Shown here one piece after another: positions 9,535 to 20,640 of a DNA stretch of 34,245 nt. The DNA comes from Chara braunii (lineage: Eukaryota > Streptophyta > Charophyceae > Charales > Characeae), in assembly GCA_003427395.1 (NCBI GenBank), contig BFEA01000016.1, positions 1,521,631 through 1,555,875 on the forward strand, given 5' to 3'. Under the pieces are notes generated by a model, which worked only from the letters and a program-made list of their open reading frames with translations, was not told the origin of the DNA and did no database searches. Each line of letters opens with the position of its first letter. The stretch's first letter is position 1. Made by a program: the position numbers and the translations under genes.

Positions 9535-9665
9535 CAGTCACAGCGGGCACGGCCGCGGCCCGGCCACAGCTGCGAGGCCGCGGTCATGACTGCGGGCCGC
9601 AGCTGCCGAGGGGAGAGGGGGTTGGGGGTTGGGGGTCGGGGTTGCGGATTGGGGTTCCGGAACCC
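9535..9665. repeat. GC-rich palindromic segment followed by G-runs
   Basis: 9535-9605 is dense in CCGCGG, GGCCGCGG and CTGCGGGCCGCAG, with a near-palindrome CCGCGGTCATGACTGCGG at about 9581-9598. 9607-9660 has many runs of four to five G separated by two or three bases (GGGGGTTGGGGGTTGGGGGT), a strong intramolecular G-quadruplex pattern on the plus strand. Similar GACCGC/GCGGTC wording occurs at 19440-19515. Confidence 0.6.
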
Positions 9666-9761
9666 CGACCCTACCCCCTTGAACAAACAAAAGTTAAAAA
9701 AAATAATTTTTGGGGGGGTTGTGTTTGGTGTGTGAAAAAAAAAATAGATAAAAAAATAAAT

Positions 9762-9845
9762 ATTGATTGCTTGATTGATTGATTGATTGATTGATTGATT
9801 AATTGATTGGTTGATTGGTTGGTTGATTGATTGATTGATTGATTG
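9762..9845. repeat. (GATT)n tetranucleotide array
   Basis: GATT repeats with GGTT variants. The same array type appears at 31325-31447 and 32356-32408 in the opposite orientation. Confidence 0.93.
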
Positions 9846-9862
9846 GAGGGGGGGGTCCTCCC

Positions 9863-9863
<1 letters not shown>

Positions 9864-9925
<62 letters not shown>

Positions 9926-9936
9926 ACACACACACA

Positions 9937-9967
<31 letters not shown>

Positions 9968-9975
9968 ATCAATCA
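9864..9975. repeat. (CA)n microsatellite with interruptions
   Basis: CA repeats to about 9962 with a CTGACA interruption, then a short ATCAATCAATC and TGTGTGTG flank. G/A-rich low-complexity sequence continues to about 10030. Confidence 0.93.
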
Positions 9976-10086
9976 ATCAGTGTGTGTGTCTAGCAAAAAG
10001 GGAAAAAAAAAAAAGGGAAAAAAAAAGAAAATGACTTTGGTTTTTCTTTTCATTATTATCTTCTTTTTTTTCCCCTTTCATATTTG

Positions 10087-10692
10087 TGCAAGGAACATGA
10101 ATGTGGACGAAAGCAGCCATCGCATGCATGACCTACTCACATTGGGTTGGCATGGTGACCGTGACCCAGTGCTTCGACCAGGGCCCTTCAGAGGCACCGC
10201 CCTTTCTCCTTCCAGATGCTTCCGGGAAGATTGTCGTCTCTCAAGGTAGCGTGCACACGACACCTCACCAAAAGAGAGGACTCTCAAGTTGGACTCACTT
10301 CCTCGCGGTAAGAAGAGATTGAGAGAGTAGATAAGGTAAGGGAACAACGTACCTGGAGATAGCTGCCCCCAACCACAGATTTCTCACCAATTGAGTTGAG
10401 TGTGCATTTGATGATCGGTCATAGCTTCGGTACCACCCACAACGCAATGCAGTGCCACCTCAGCTTAATGCCACATCAGCATGCTCTCATCACCGATCAT
10501 ACATTCCGCTGTAACCACGGCAACCCATGCCGTATAGCCTTCCAGCGCACACCTCTCTACCCAGGTCGTGCGCCTAATGTTGGCCTGACGTCACAAGAAC
10601 CAACTGCGAAGAAGCATCATCAACGCACCAAGTTTGTATAACGTCAGCGCACCAAGGTAAGTGGCGAATCAAACCAGCTCCGATACCAAAAT
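10087..10692 (-). mobile_element. Internal region of an LTR retroelement between an LTR end and a truncated second LTR end
   Basis: A 25-bp direct repeat starting TGCAAGGAACATGAATG occurs at 10087-10111 and 10692-10716. On the minus strand each copy ends in CCTTGCA, an LTR-like CA terminus, and the upstream copy is followed after TTT by a primer binding site. The two repeats diverge immediately inside, so the downstream LTR has lost all but its last 25 bp or the element is rearranged. The internal ~575 bp has no recognisable gag or pol, suggesting a non-autonomous element. The 5' limit of the LTR above 10716 is unknown. Confidence 0.5.
10674..10688 (-). promoter_or_regulatory. tRNA-Met-type primer binding site
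   Basis: On the minus strand this reads TGGTATCGGAGCTGG, close to the TGGTATCAGAGC start typical of plant LTR elements primed by initiator tRNA-Met. It lies three bases after the presumed LTR end (10692), the usual spacing. Confidence 0.65.
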
Positions 10693-11073
10693 GCAAGGAA
10701 CATGAATGTGGACGAAGCACAAAAATCCTGATTGCAAAATCACACTGAAGTCCTAGTAGTCAAAGCAAGAGCAGATAGCACAATGGAACCGAGTAACCAT
10801 CCATTTGAGATCGATACAAAAGAATCGTGAGTCAATGTCCAAGCCCAATCGGGCAACACCAACAGCATAGCCCAATGTAGCTCTCTCTCTTAAATGGCGT
10901 CAGGCGTCCTACCTACTCTACAGCCTATCACTACAACTAAAGCATGAAAGCAACCAGACAACTTGACGACCAGCGAGTGATGATGTCAACACCAACGCCG
11001 ACTTTGGGGCCCTGGGATTTCTGCATTTGCAGAGCTCCGATACTCGGTGCACACCAACCAACTGGCGTGCTAC

Positions 11074-11076
<3 letters not shown>
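10693..11076 (-). other. Probable LTR body, interrupted by a LINE
   Basis: Sequence upstream (minus strand) of the primer site and therefore expected to be LTR. No second full copy is available for confirmation. The poly(A) tail of the large LINE begins at its right-hand edge, so the LINE may have inserted here. Confidence 0.35.

Positions 11077-11105
<29 letters not shown>
11077..11105 (-). repeat. Poly(A) tail of the LINE
   Basis: 29 T on the plus strand, equal to a terminal A tract on the LINE sense strand, about 760 bp after the ORF2 end. Confidence 0.7.
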
Positions 11106-11863
11106 GAAAAAAACATCTATGATGGGGAGTAGAGGGGATGCTGGTAAGAGCAGACACCTCCTCCACTCCCCTAGATGGATAGATGGCTCCGTTCCTATTG
11201 GTGGGGAGTTGCACCTGCTGGAAACCAGGTCCAGCGTCCCTTTACATAGACAGTAGTGAAACTGCTGGAAACCGGGTCCAGCGTCCCTTGACCATGTAGA
11301 AACTGACAGACACAAATCTCAGTGCCTCTTCACCCTAAATGGCGCCGGATAAGCGTGAACCTTAAGCACAAGAGACCTCATAAGGGTTGTTGGTGCAGGG
11401 GACTAAGGGAAATCAGACGCTGAAATATTAGTCATGCACCTTATCTGAATTGAAACGTTGCACTTAACCCTGAACGAGCACAAAACAGACCAGAGATGCT
11501 GGGATCCCAGCTAAGCATCACATCTGAACTGCATCAATCTACCTAACTGACATTAATGGAAATCTCTTCTGCTGCTCCCAAAGACTGAAGAGCATCTTTG
11601 CACAGAAAGAGTATGAGTACTATTTTTAACTTCAAGACACATCCTGCCCATACCATGAGATAGGCACTAATGGCATACCAGGCAGGGGAAAGAGATCTGG
11701 AAAATTCGAAAGTGGACTCATTGGAACACTGGGGTCAATGGCGCACCAGTCGTGAAAGGTAAGACGAAAAATCCATCAGGTCTTCCCCGAGTCAATACTC
11801 TGTCTCTTTTCCCATTCCGCCCTCCCCACCCTCCTTCCCTCATCCCCACCAAGCTAGTCTTGA
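11106..11863 (-). other. LINE 3' untranslated region with a 47-bp repeat
   Basis: No coding frame. CTGCTGGAAACC-x-GGTCCAGCGTCCCTT occurs at 11215-11242 and again at 11262-11289, a 47-bp period. Assignment to the LINE rests on its place between ORF2 and the A tract. Confidence 0.5.
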
Positions 11864-14800
11864 TTAAAGGTTAGGGATGTGTTGTTTAATGTCACATTCT
11901 AAAGAAAAAAATTCCAACTTTTCCTTCACCTCTTCCCACCGAGTTGTGATTTCCACTTGAATTTGATGTTTGGTAGAATCAGTAAATTCCCGGTCGTCAA
12001 GCCGAACTCCTTCCATTTCGTAGGTGCACCTACGAACCCACAATGCCCATATTACAGCTCTTCGAGAAATTTTAAAAAAATTACGAGTGAAATTATCCAC
12101 TTCTGACGGGTTTCAGGTCTCAACTAGTAAGGCTTTCCAGTTCTAAGACCAGGGAAGCGCTGTTCCAATCTGATTTCAAATTCTCGACCACCAGCGCCAT
12201 AACCACACTGAACCTGGGCATTGCAAAAAAATATGTTCAATTGTTTCTGGTATAAGCTTGAAAGGAAAAATGAATTTACAGAATTTGCACCATGGGTATG
12301 CTTTTCCTTTCTGTTCTAAAGAAGTTCGATCAATCAACCAGTCATTGGTAGGGAGACAGCGATGGGAAATTTGTCATTGAAGCGAGGCGATTTTGGCAGC
12401 CTTGATTTTGAACAGTTCAAACCATTTTACAGAACATAATTCTTCCACGCCTATCCTGAGATGATTCATTCACCGATTCTGAACTCTTTCTCTAAGGCCC
12501 ACCTTGGGTCTAAGCGTCCTATACGTCGATTTAACTGTTAAATTGTGAAGCATTCTGATATGAGTGAAACCTGCTGGAAAGTGTCATGACCAAGACCAGC
12601 AGATTGGATCAAAAGGGAGGTGGAAGATCGGGGTGTCCGGTTTATAGGCAATCAATTTTTCTTCCATTGACAGCACCCTGACTCGAAAAAGGGTATCCTG
12701 TTCAAACCACCTTGTCTGCTGCTGAGCCGTTGGTGATAGAAAACCATCGTTTTGTAAATTAAACAGCAACAAATGAACCTCCCCTGTCTCACTAATTTCC
12801 AGGACTTTCCCCACTACTTCAGTATGAGGTAAAATGGAAACCCAATCCTGTGGGGAGAGAGATGAACTTTCTTTGAGGATTCTAATCCAATATAAGGGAA
12901 TGATGTCAATAATCCTTTCTAGGGCTTCTACCGGAAAGTGACAGTACCTAAGTTTTTCCTGAAGAGTCTGAGGGCTAACCCAATCCTTACCAGCACTACT
13001 CCAAACGTCCTTAATCCTAGTGATTCCTTTCCTAATCCATTCTTTCCATGGTGAAGCTGCACAATCAAGGGTATAGCCCAGAGAGTCTCTGATCAAGGGA
13101 TTGTTAAATAGAGGCTGTCGACAAACCTCATCCCATCTTTTCGGGAAAACCTTATCTGGGAGAGGGAGTTTTCTTCGGACTTTTAATAGGTCAATCCAGA
13201 AATAGTCATTAACTAGGTCTGCCCTAGCTGCTTGACGATCCGAGGGATGAGGAACTTGGTCTAAAGAGGAGGATTTCTTTGGGAGAGGCCAGGATCTATT
13301 TTCCAACCACATGAGAGGGTCTACCTCTTCATCAGTAGGAGGAGTTAGTCTCCTGATTTGTTCCTTTGCCAATTCACTCCATGGTGTCTGAGGATTAAAG
13401 AGTAACCGCTTAATCCACTGAATTGAGAGAGCCATAGCTTGGGTGGTGGGGTCAATAATCCCAAGACCCCCTTTACCTTTGGGTTGGATTAAGGATAGGC
13501 AAGCTACTTTGTTGATCACATTAGTACATTCATGATTACGGCGTCATAGGAAGGCAACGAGCTGACGTTGGAATGCCTTAATAGCCAATTTATCCATGAC
13601 CCATATAGCTGATTTATACCAGATTGAGGCCAATACCACATTGTTAAATGCAAGAGTCATTCCAAAGATAGAAGTATGTTTATCTCTCCACAGCTCCAGC
13701 TTCGAGAGAGCCTGGTCCATGATCATAGTATTATTAGAAGATGGTTTCCCTTGAGCTGAAAGGAAGATCCCAAAAATCCTTATAGGAATCTCATGGGGAA
13801 TCCATTTAATCCTAGGTCTGTCCGGTGGTCTACCTCCTTGATGGTGGAGCCACCATCCTAGTGTTTTATTCCCCCAATTCACTCTCATATCAGAGATTGT
13901 GCAAAATTTATCCATCACCTTTTGAATGACCTCCAAATTTTCCTTAGTAGCGTTAACCATAAGGGAAAGATCATCTACGAATAGGGAACATACAAGTATA
14001 GCATCCTCAAGGATAGTAGTAACTCTGATTTTCTTGATATCCTTGTGTTGACGTATGTTGGTGAGGGCTTCCATAATGATTACGAAGAGTAAAGGAGCAA
14101 TAGGGTCTCCTTGCCTGACCAATCTCTGTAAGGATATAGGGGGGGCAACATTACCATTCACCATTACTTTCGTCGTTGCTCTCTGATGGAAAATCCTAAT
14201 CCATCTCCTAAAGTTAGGTCCAAAGTTTAATTTATCCAAACATTTATCCAAAAAAAAACAGTCTACGTGGTCATACGCTTTTTCAAAATCTATAAAGATA
14301 AATGCGGTATTATGCTTTTATTGCCTAGATATTTTAATTAGTTCATTAATCAATAGAATGTTATCCTGAATATTCCTTCCTTGTATAAAGCCTGTTGGGG
14401 AAGGGTGAATAATGTCTGCGATAAATTTATTGAGGCGTGTTGTTAGTGTCTTTGAAACCATCTTATAAACTACCGTAAGGAGAGTAATTGGGCGATAATT
14501 GCGAATATTATATTTATCTTCTTTCTTGTATAGTAAGGTTAGAATTCCGTGACCAACAAACTCGCCCATCCGACCCGTATCCCATACATTATGATATAAT
14601 TTTATGAGATCCTGAGATATGAAATCCCATGAGGCTTCCCAAAATTCCTTAGGGAGCCCATCAATTCCTGAAGATTTTTCCTTTTCCATCATCATAAGTG
14701 CGGTCCAAATCTCGTCCTTAGTAATGGGTAGCTCTAATTGCTCCCTTTGCTATCCCGAAAGGGATTTAGTCAAGGGAGCAAATAACTCATCGATATCCTT

Positions 14801-16249
14801 AGACCTCTCGATATATGTGGCAATGTGTATTTCGGATGTAAATAATTCCTTGAAGAAATCTCTAGTGATTTTGGTGCATTCTGAAGTGGAGGAGGCTATT
14901 TGTCCATTTGGCTCTTGTGGGTGAGATAATCCGTCGATAATTGTTCTTCCTCGTCGGGCTCTAGCCATTGCAAAAAAACTAGCATCCATACCTCCTTCCG
15001 TAAGTGAACAACGAATCTTCCCTCTAATTCTAGCACCTTGCCAACGATTTTTCATCACAGAAAGTAGACTATCTTCTAGATCATTTAATTCTTGGGCCAA
15101 TTTTTCGTCATTGCCATCTTCCTGATGGGCCTCTTCTTGGGTTTTAATTTGTTGGATTCTTTGAAATATTCTAGTTTCATTGGAATACCTATTCGCTGCA
15201 AGTAATTTAGAGTATTCATTGCATTTACGCCCTAGAAAGTCTAGACCGTTGTTGAACCATGTCACATCATCCTGTATGACTTTTTTTTTACCTTTCCAGA
15301 AAGCCCATACATCCTTTAGATAAAATTTGAATCGATGAATCTTAAGATGGGATGTATTAAGTTTATAGTACCCTCTCCCTTGGTCCGATTTCTTGGAAAA
15401 AAAAAGGATAACTATACACAGGGCGTGATCTAGCCCTGCAAGAGGGCTTTTGGGGAATATTTGCACAATTTGAAGAGAACCTTGTAATTTTTCTGAGAGG
15501 AGAATTAGATCAATACGAGATTTAGTAGCCACAACCGATATATTTTTTCTGAAGCAAGTGAAAGTACGAAGATTGGGGTTAATTCTTCTATAAGAGTCAA
15601 AGAGATTAAAAGATTGGGTGAGATTTGAGATCAAAACTTCATCTGCCTCCACATAGGTTGGGCATGGGTGTGGAATACGCCAACGATCGAGGTTGCAATC
15701 CGGGGCTGCGTTGAAATCACCGGCAATAATCATAGGAATGCCAACTGGTAGTTTGGGGATAAGGGATTCAAGGAATTGTTGCCGATTATTTATATCATTA
15801 TGACCATAAACACAGAGGACAATCACAATCTCCAAATCAAACATTGCTAGAATATAAGCCCACCTACCTTCTTCCTTGTCCACCTCCCAATAAATTGGAT
15901 CCACCCTGGAATCAGGTGGAATCCAAATCGCCACTCCAACACTCCCTGGACGCGGTGCATGAGCTCTAAATGATCTGTGGGGCCAAATCTAATTATGGCA
16001 GTAATTGTGAGACTCATTATCCATGAGATGGGTCTCTTGAATGCATATAATGTCAGACTATTCCCTCCCCCCTATTCCTTTTATTTGATCAAAAATAGCT
16101 TGTTTCTTTTCAAATTTGGTCGAGGCAAGACCATTAACGTTTAAGGACCTCAGATCTAGAAATGCATGTCTTTTAGTATCCTTCCAAGTTTTATCCTTAT
16201 TATACAGGCTATCAATAACTTGGAACCTATCCATCCTGAAGTTTGACAT
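11864..16249 (-). pseudogene. LINE ORF2: AP endonuclease, reverse transcriptase and zf-RVT region
   Basis: One frame of 1462 codons from ATG at 16247-16249 to TAA at 11864-11866. The endonuclease part shows LNVNGL (codon ~37), IQETH (~71), AGDFNA (~177), SRIDLILLS (~243) and LDHAL (~273), covering the nicking active site. The reverse transcriptase has SSGIDGLPKEFW (~525), motif A FIDFEKAYD (~653), motif B RQGDPIAPLLF (~712) and motif C FVDD (~758); FVDD in place of FADD keeps both catalytic Asp residues. A zf-RVT-type region near codon 1320-1345 has WCKFC and ETIEHIFLQC. Eleven in-frame stops occur: TAG 16058, 15989, 14750 and 12143; TAA 14318; TGA 13544, 12584, 12470, 12374, 12176 and 12113 (lowest coordinate of each). 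I found no frameshift. The protein nicks target DNA and copies LINE RNA in the family; this copy cannot make it. Confidence 0.9.
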
Positions 16250-16299
16250 TACAACCAACAAATACTTTTAAAAGGATATAAACTTGTAAAGTGGGGGGT

Positions 16300-18159
16300 T
16301 TAATATGTTGACCAAATAGCCTGATCCATCAGGCCTCCTGGTGCTAAACTGTGATGGCCTAGAAGACGGACAAAAAAAGTACTGACGTCGGTCTCCGACA
16401 AGAATCCACTCGCTTTCACTTTCAAGAGTTGAAGATCATTGAGAAGATCTTGGTTGAACCACTTCAGCTCAACATGTTTACCACCATCAAATTTTAAATA
16501 TACATTCATTTCTGCAAGTCTCTTTTCCCTTTCAGACAAATAAAAAATCGTTGAAAGTTCTTGCGGTAAATTATCAGAAATGAACTTGCTGATTAATTTC
16601 TTCTTTGGTTTGTCTAGGAAAGGGGTACCTCGTATCGTGACTTCCCCATACACAGCATTTTTCAGAATTGAAAGACCTACTTCCCACACCCCCTCCTTAT
16701 ACCTCACTGGCACGAAGACAATGTCTATTTTGGTTGGAGAAAGATAATATTGGCCTTTTGCCAGTCTGTGTTTGAGTTTCTGTCTTTTCGTAATAAGTTC
16801 CATATCTGTAGGTACTATCGAAGACTGGGATAAACTCACTGATTCTTCTACTCTACCGCCTTCTGAATTTTCCTCCTGTAGGCTTGCCTCCTGCGAAAGA
16901 TGATTGGGGAGGTCCTCCGTGAGATCTACCACCCTGGAGGATCCATCCTCCTTATCTATTCTGTCATTCATCAGAGTGTGAGAAGTGGTGGTTTTCTCCT
17001 CAGAAAGAGGGGCGGAATCCTGGTCAGCCTGAGACGCACAGATAATACTTCGGTCGACTGGGCCTGAAGCAACAACTTTGTCATCTGACACCCCAGAGTG
17101 GCCAGTGCTAATTATCTCAGCGGAGTAACAAGCTTGAGAATCAGTGGACCTGGGGTCCCACTCAATCAGTCCCTGGCTACGTCTGGTTGGCTCCTAGGAT
17201 TTATTATTTTTGATTTGTAATTCCCCCCCCCCCCCTGTTATATTAAAAATAATTAATTGGAAATCTGATTGGCCAATATCCCCAGAGATGTGCTTTAGAG
17301 CCTGGTTTTTAAGATCAGCAGGATGATCTGAACCTTCGCTGGATTCTGCTATCTCTGCCCTACCATTGCTGGCTGACTCAACAGATCCTTGGGCATTTGG
17401 CATGAGTACTTGGGCAGAAAGCAAAACTTCGGAGTGAGTGTTTTGGCCGTGAACATCGTGAGTAGAATGAAAACCGAGAGTACAGTGGTGGTGGGATGAA
17501 TCCACCTGGGCCACCCCTGTGGATATCGGGGGCTCATTCTGGTCTGCTTTCACATCTTTATTTCCGCATACTGCAACGGCGGAATCCTGGGCTATCAACG
17601 AGCTTTCTAGGTAAGATTGGTTATCCTTATTCTCCGAAGTGACCAAGAGAGGACAAGCAATATGCGCTGGATCTATGAATCTAGCCGAAACTAATGCCAA
17701 TAAATCAGCACAAATATTTTCCCATGAAATTACATGTGGCTGATTGTGCTCCAAAAATGAGATCAAACTCTTACTACCACCCAACATTGCGAGGAGATTG
17801 TCTAAAACACATGGCCAGTAGGATACATCCAAACTGGGGTGCTGTGATTTGAGGTTGCATAATAACCAGTCAGCGATCGACAGGATCTTGGTAATAGTAT
17901 CCACTACGATGTCGGAACCGGACTGATTACTCAGGAGAAAAGGAGGTGGGGGAGCACAAGCCTGGATAACTTCGATGTCCATTAAATCTGTTCCAAAGGC
18001 AATGCTAAGAGGATCAATTTCCATCGGAGTGGAATCCAGCTCAGAATCTGCAGACACTACTATCCTCTCGTCGTGCAAAGCTTCCTCTGGGTATTCTTTA
18101 CTGTCGTCCTCCATCGGGCCGCTTTTCTGAGCGATGCCTTTTTCTTCACGATCCTCCAC
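16300..18159 (-). pseudogene. LINE ORF1-like protein, C-terminal part
   Basis: One frame of about 620 codons with a single inner TAG at 17194-17196, separated by about 50 bp from the ORF2 start. The first part is acidic and Ser-rich with no recognised domain. The second (16300-17091) is more ordered, with a Lys/Arg-rich helix-like run (ITKRQKLKHRLAKGQ) and alternating hydrophobic strands (KIDIVFVPVRYKEGVWEVGL). By position it is ORF1, the RNA-binding partner of ORF2 in L1-type elements. The sequence is not recognised beyond that. Confidence 0.65.
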
Positions 18160-18790
18160 TCTGCAACCTATTTATGGATATAATCCGCCGCTCTTGGTTC
18201 CATCGAGCGATCCAAACTATTCCTGGAGGAGGACGCCATGTCCTTAGGATTCTGAGGTCTACCATTTACGCCTGAGCTTCCTCTTGCGAGTTGGCCAAAT
18301 CCTGCGAACCAAAACTGTCAAGAACATAGGCGGGCTTCTTTTTAGACCACAGACCGGGAACCTTTGTGCCTTTAGGGTCAGAGCCCAAGGCCTTATCAGC
18401 GGGGACAGTCCGCATTGAGGGAAGGGAGGGTGGGAGCCAATCCTGTGGAGGCCTGGAAGATTTGTGAAAATCACTTCTCCCTTCCCAAATCCACTCGACC
18501 GTTTGGCCTGCCTGGTTAGTATCAGAGTGGTATACCCACCCTTCGTGGCCCGGGACCGCGGGGATCCATTTTTGGGATCCCTTTGGAGGCGCTTTTTCGG
18601 AGGAACCGCCTGTTGGGGATGGAGGGAGCACGCAAAGTCTGTGTGAAGGTGACTGTACGATTTACACTTGAAACACCACGACCTAAATTCGTGGGTCGTG
18701 TGAATCTAGTGTACCTTCCCTCCCATTCTCCCCACTTCGTGAAATGTTTGCACGGAGGACTCTTGTTGATTTGCTGGCCCGCCTTCACTT
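18160..18790 (-). pseudogene. LINE ORF1 N-terminal region with zinc-knuckle-like motif, frameshifted
   Basis: All three frames carry protein-like pieces, so this part has indels. One frame holds CFKCKSYSHLHTDFAC (about 18690-18645), which fits C-x2-C-x6-H-x4-C, a zinc-knuckle-like spacing seen in plant LINE ORF1 proteins. The frame at 18266-18631 continues with WIPAVPGHEGWVYHSD and KKPAYVLDSFGSQDLA. A stop (about 18171) separates this from the main ORF1 frame. Confidence 0.5.
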
Positions 18791-19789
18791 AGGGCGGGCA
18801 CGAGGCTTGTTGGGGCCTTAGCCCAGACATGTACATCATGGCAAGGCCCCTTTTGATGGCTCAATCCTCACATTTGCATATATAGGTTAAAAAAAAGGAA
18901 TCAAAGAAACATGTGCACCATGATTATCCCACCAGCAATCAGAAAAAAATGAAAAAAATAAGTACCTTTTTTTTTATTACGTTTCTTTCTAGGCTACCAG
19001 AGTGGCCCGGGGTCACTTGCCCGGCCGGGCCAAAAACAAATGAAAAATAAAAATAAAAATTATATTTTTATTTCATTTGGTATTTTAAATTTGGTACGAA
19101 ATTTTGATGTGGCCCTAAGGCAAAAGTTGTTCCGTTTATTTTTCTGTATAACATAGTTTTTATCCGTATTTTTTGGATTTTTTTTTTTTTTTTTCGGGTT
19201 GGGACCTTCTCTGGTCCTTGCACGGGCTGACCACCTCGGACTCAGGCGGTCCGGATGGTTGCCTAGGTTTCTTTTTATTTTCACACTTGTTTTTTCGTTT
19301 TCTGTTTTTTTTTTAAATCACAAAAAATATTAAAATATATATATATATATGAGGATGTAAGTTTTTTCAAACCCTACAAACTTTTTTTTTTTTTTTAACC
19401 TATTATCCTAGGAATTAAAAATGTCGAGGGTTTGCGATCGCACTTGGCCCCTGCGGCCATGATACTGACCGCATGCGGTCAACGGGCCCACAGTCATAAC
19501 CGCGGGTGACACATAGCTTGTAACGGCCAGAGGGTTAACGTAAGCTCGCTTTCCGAAGTGATTGATGTTAACTTTCCATTTTTGGCCCAAGTGTTTCTGA
19601 ACCAAAAGACTCATTTTGTCGGGTGTTGCTTAGTGCGCTGCCAATCTGCAATGGTGATTTTTCTCATCATATTGAGGACTTTGTTAGTTTGTTATGAGAA
19701 GGAAGGAGATTCTTTTCTAAAGAGCGTGTTGTTCTTGGCATTCCAAATTACTTCAATTATCACGCTTTGCACACTAGAGCTATATAGCC
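18791..19789. other. Non-genic interval between two LINE relics
   Basis: A/T-rich with homopolymer T runs (18968, 19177, 19383) and a short (TA)n at 19336. GC-rich islands occur at 18998-19030 and 19440-19515. TGACCGCATGCGGTCA at 19466-19481 is a perfect 16-bp palindrome. No coding sequence is recognised. Confidence 0.5.
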
Positions 19790-20530
19790 TCATCTACCTT
19801 TTAGATTTTGGTCTTCTGGGCACAGTTCGTAGAGTATCCATTCTTGTGTCCACCAAAGAGTTCCTCCTGAAAATTTGTTCCAATATTTGATCCACCCGTT
19901 TCACTGTTGGCTCGCTAAGGAGTAATATAGTCACAGATGATTGCTTGTCTCCCAGCCCCAGTTGCACCTTAAGCATTTCTCTTCCACCTCCATCCCTTTG
20001 AAGGTGAACCAGGTAGCAAATGTAGTTATTAGCAATGATTGGCTCCACATAATGTTGGCTTGTTTTTGGGAAGGGATGTTCTTTAGGGCTTTCCATAATT
20101 TTGGTAGATTCATGTTTCCTAGCTAGAAGCCTTGTTCTTTCTGCATCCTCTCCCCTGCCACTACCATCGCCCGAGTTTTCCTTGAAGTCTGAAGCATCCG
20201 CACTCCGAACTTTATTTGTAGAAAGGTGCAGGGGAGTCCCTGTGTTTCCATATCCACCCACCCACTAAGTAGTGGCTCAAGCTGGAGTCATTCCGGGTTA
20301 CACATAATTAATATAGCTTTGAAAAATTCGGCACCTGGCTACCAAACCCGCATTTCCTTCAAGTCTTTTGTGGTCCGTATCACCTTCTCCCCGCCATGCT
20401 TCAACTTCATATAGATGTCTTCCCCAAGTTGTTCCCTCCAGAGTTCCACCTTTACTCCTTGATCAAGTTTCAGGCATAGAATCTTCAAGACACCTTGAGC
20501 ATTATCTGGGTTTCCCCACCAGGTATCTGA
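19790..20530 (-). pseudogene. Second LINE family, post-RT and zf-RVT fragment
   Basis: One minus-strand frame runs through the interval with stops TAG 20339, TGA 20288, TAG 20123, TGA 19931, TGA 19901 and TGA 19790 (lowest coordinate). Readable segments include WWGNPDNAQGVLKILCLKLD, AKIMW-like ANIMWSQSLL, and FKGMEVEEKCLRCNWGWETS followed by NHL, the CxxC...H pattern of the plant LINE zf-RVT region. The TGA after NHL sits where such domains usually have Trp. Endonuclease and RT core are absent. It differs from the 11-18 kb LINE, so it is another family. Confidence 0.7.
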
Positions 20531-20640
20531 GGGGGGTGTCGAGCGCATTGGTCCGGCTCCGCACAAGGCAGGGCGGGAAACTCCCGGCCGCGTCACACAG
20601 GAGTTGGTTTGAATCCTCGTCGCATATATAAATGGAGCTT
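20531..20640 (+). mobile_element. Possible tRNA-derived SINE head
   Basis: GGTTTGAATCC at 20606-20616 matches a Pol III B box (GGTTCGAATCC) with one change. About 55 bp upstream GTGTCGAGCGCATTGG (20537-20552) resembles an A box. Flanking bases do not fold into a full tRNA by eye. The sequence abuts the LINE fragment. A chance B-box match remains possible. Confidence 0.35.

Larger units (their letters stand above)
11077..18790 (-). mobile_element. L1-type LINE retrotransposon, decayed
   Basis: On the minus strand the order is ORF1 remnant with a zinc-knuckle-like motif (18790-16300), ORF2 (16249-11864, endonuclease, reverse transcriptase, zinc finger), a 3' untranslated region, and 29 A residues (T at 11077-11105). 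That is the plant L1 arrangement, with no LTRs. The 5' boundary is uncertain and no target-site duplication was found by eye. ORF2 is in one frame but has 11 stop codons; ORF1 has one inner stop plus frameshifts near its start. Confidence 0.85.

Noticed and set aside
11864-16249. Stop-codon reassignment explaining the in-frame stops
   Set aside because: All three stop codons occur inside the frame, and other readable genes here do not need reassignment; transition-driven decay is simpler.
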